A stretch of 6,283 nucleotides of DNA from Planctomycetota bacterium. Lineage in GTDB: Bacteria; Planctomycetota; Phycisphaerae; SM23-33. Positions 5,428 through 6,283 of this stretch are shown here, one piece after another (the first letter of the stretch is position 1; each line of letters begins with the position of its first letter). Below the pieces are notes generated by a model. That model saw nothing but the letters and a program-made list of their open reading frames with translations. It was not told the DNA's origin and made no database searches. Position numbers and translations under genes: made by a program. Where the stretch lies: positions 1 through 6,283 of the forward strand of contig QNCB01000083.1 in the NCBI GenBank assembly GCA_003644335.1. The letters run 5' to 3'.

Positions 5428-5442
5428 GGATTACTGATTACT
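5428..5442. repeat. Two 7-bp repeats upstream of the AhpD-like gene
   Basis: GGATTAC (5428-5434) and TGATTAC (5435-5441) stand in tandem in the 75-bp gap between the reductase stop and the AhpD-like start. TGATTAC is identical to the heptamer at 2043-2049 and 2050-2056. Two copies alone would be weak, but the exact match to the folD leader makes this a second site of the same repeat family. Confidence 0.65.
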
Positions 5443-5445
5443 TTT

Positions 5446-5472
5446 TTCATGCTCTTCATGTGCTTCATGGTG
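5446..5472. repeat. Three 9-bp repeats (TTCATGNNN)
   Basis: TTCATGCTC, TTCATGTGC and TTCATGGTG follow one another at 5446-5454, 5455-5463 and 5464-5472, sharing TTCATG with three variable bases. The patch directly follows a T6 run after the 7-bp repeats and ends 11 bases before the reductase stop codon. It lies in an intergenic region, so a protein repeat is not the explanation. The function is unknown. Confidence 0.65.
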
Positions 5473-5483
5473 AGCTTTGTGTT

Positions 5484-6283
5484 CTATACGTTCTTTCGCG
5501 GTGGATTTGTGTGCGTGTGGTCGTCGCGGAAAATCCGCGAGTCTTCAAAGTTCAATCCAAGCAGCGTGTTGATAGCGGCGTCTATCATTCCGGGCGACCC
5601 GCAGAGATAGGCCTCAGCTTTCGAGCCGTCTTTGATATGTCGGGCGACAACATCCGTAACCAGTCCGACCTCGCCGGGCCAATTGTCCCCCTCAGCTGGG
5701 GCGGACAAGGCTGGGACAAAAGTAAACCAGTCCAGCTGGGTCTGGAGGTCTTGAAGCTCAGCCATCAGCAGCAGGTCGCGCTTTTGCACGGCGCCGAAAA
5801 ACAGCGTGCATTTACGGGCGATATTATTTTCCCGCATGTATTGCAGCATCGACCAGAACGGGCTTAGGCCCGACCCGCCGCCGATCCATATCATCTCGCT
5901 GTCGCTGTCGGACAGTGCGAAGCTGCCGAAGGGCCCAGCGAAGGAAACCGCGTCGCCAGCTTGGAGATGCTGAAAAACCCAGCCCGTGCACACGCCGCCG
6001 GGGACGCGACGGATCATTAGTTCGACATAGCCCGCCTTGGCTTGGCTCGGGCTGGCAGCGAAGCTGTAGGCTCGGGATATTCCGCCAGGCTCGATGCTCG
6101 TGGGCACGTCGAACTTGACATACTGACCCGGGCGAAACTCGACCTGGCCAGGCTCGATGAGTTTAATCCGTAGCCTTTTTATATCATGGTTCAACTCGGT
6201 GATTTCCTCGACCTCGCCGCGGAACTGCTGTGCGCCGAGCGACTCTTCCGGCACGATAATTTTCATATCCTCTCGCACGACAA
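5484..6283 (-). CDS. FAD/NAD(P)H oxidoreductase, NqrF / phenol hydroxylase reductase type (partial, 5' end outside the window)
   Basis: About 266 residues are visible. The FAD domain has RAYS (69-72, counted from the GTG at 6278) and GPFGSF (115-120). The nucleotide domain has IGGGSGLSPF (132-141) and CGSPGMID (226-233). These mark a ferredoxin-NADP reductase-like module that moves electrons from NAD(P)H to an iron-sulfur centre or protein. The frame is open to the right edge. The visible N-terminus, VVREDMKIIVPEE, resembles the linker just after the 2Fe-2S domain of NqrF and related reductases, where CQ-x-x-V precedes a similar DM-x-I segment, so a plant-type 2Fe-2S domain is expected outside the window. 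The GTG at 6278 and ATG at 6266 are therefore probably internal codons. The C-terminus departs from the usual aspartate-aromatic ending and has a polar tail (DDHTHTNPPRKNV). No other Nqr subunit is seen, so it may serve a rubredoxin, peroxidase or oxygenase partner instead. Confidence 0.85.
   Translation of the reverse strand, partial: VVREDMKIIVPEESLGAQQFRGEVEEITELNHDIKRLRIKLIEPGQVEFRPGQYVKFDVPTSIEPGGISRAYSFAASPSQAKAGYVELMIRRVPGGVCTGWVFQHLQAGDAVSFAGPFGSFALSDSDSEMIWIGGGSGLSPFWSMLQYMRENNIARKCTLFFGAVQKRDLLLMAELQDLQTQLDWFTFVPALSAPAEGDNWPGEVGLVTDVVARHIKDGSKAEAYLCGSPGMIDAAINTLLGLNFEDSRIFRDDHTHTNPPRKNV

Noticed and set aside
5442..5447. T6 run as part of a terminator
   Set aside because: On the - strand, where the genes are, it reads as A6 and has no stable hairpin before it. 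No + strand gene ends here.

Overview
The window carries seven protein-coding genes, one of them cut by the right edge, plus the last few codons of an eighth at the left edge. All of the assigned ones are redox or one-carbon enzymes. It reads as chromosomal DNA of moderately high GC from a bacterium with an anaerobic or oxygen-sensitive metabolism, because it holds Flx/sulfhydrogenase-type electron-transfer subunits, a rubredoxin and a diverged FolD. Anaerobic Planctomycetes or a similar lineage would fit, but no marker gene here fixes the taxonomy. I see no rRNA, tRNA, CRISPR array, insertion sequence or phage gene, and no gene-free stretch longer than about 80 bases.

Left half, + strand: the end of an unidentified gene (1-30) is followed by a 56-bp array of 7-bp repeats. 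Next come a 4Fe-4S dicluster protein (108-1157, FlxB / AsrA / sulfhydrogenase-beta type) and its usual partner, a flavin and 2Fe-2S NAD(P)H oxidoreductase (1172-2020, FlxA / AsrB / sulfhydrogenase-gamma type). A second patch of 7-bp repeats leads into a folD-family gene (2083-3072). The pair looks like the NAD(P)H-handling module of a larger complex, such as an Hdr/MvhD-type bifurcating enzyme, whose other subunits would lie upstream. Placing it next to a methylene-tetrahydrofolate dehydrogenase suggests a link to one-carbon or Wood-Ljungdahl-like metabolism (inference).

Right half, - strand: reading in the direction of transcription, the genes are an FAD/NAD(P)H reductase that runs off the window (6283-5484), an AhpD-like carboxymuconolactone decarboxylase family protein (5408-4869), a 53-residue rubredoxin (4812-4651), and glucose-6-phosphate dehydrogenase zwf (4594-3077). 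All are co-oriented with gaps of 56-75 bp and may form a redox or oxidative-stress operon. zwf ends 4 bp from the end of folD, tail to tail.

The points most worth a second look are these. The FolD has Gln where the family has the YxxxK lysine needed for cyclohydrolase activity, Glu for a conserved folate-site Asp, altered NADP-contact positions and an insert of about 20-25 residues, so it may be a dehydrogenase-only, NAD-preferring enzyme. Related 7-bp repeats sit in three separate intergenic gaps. An 18-bp near-perfect inverted repeat lies between the rubredoxin gene and zwf.
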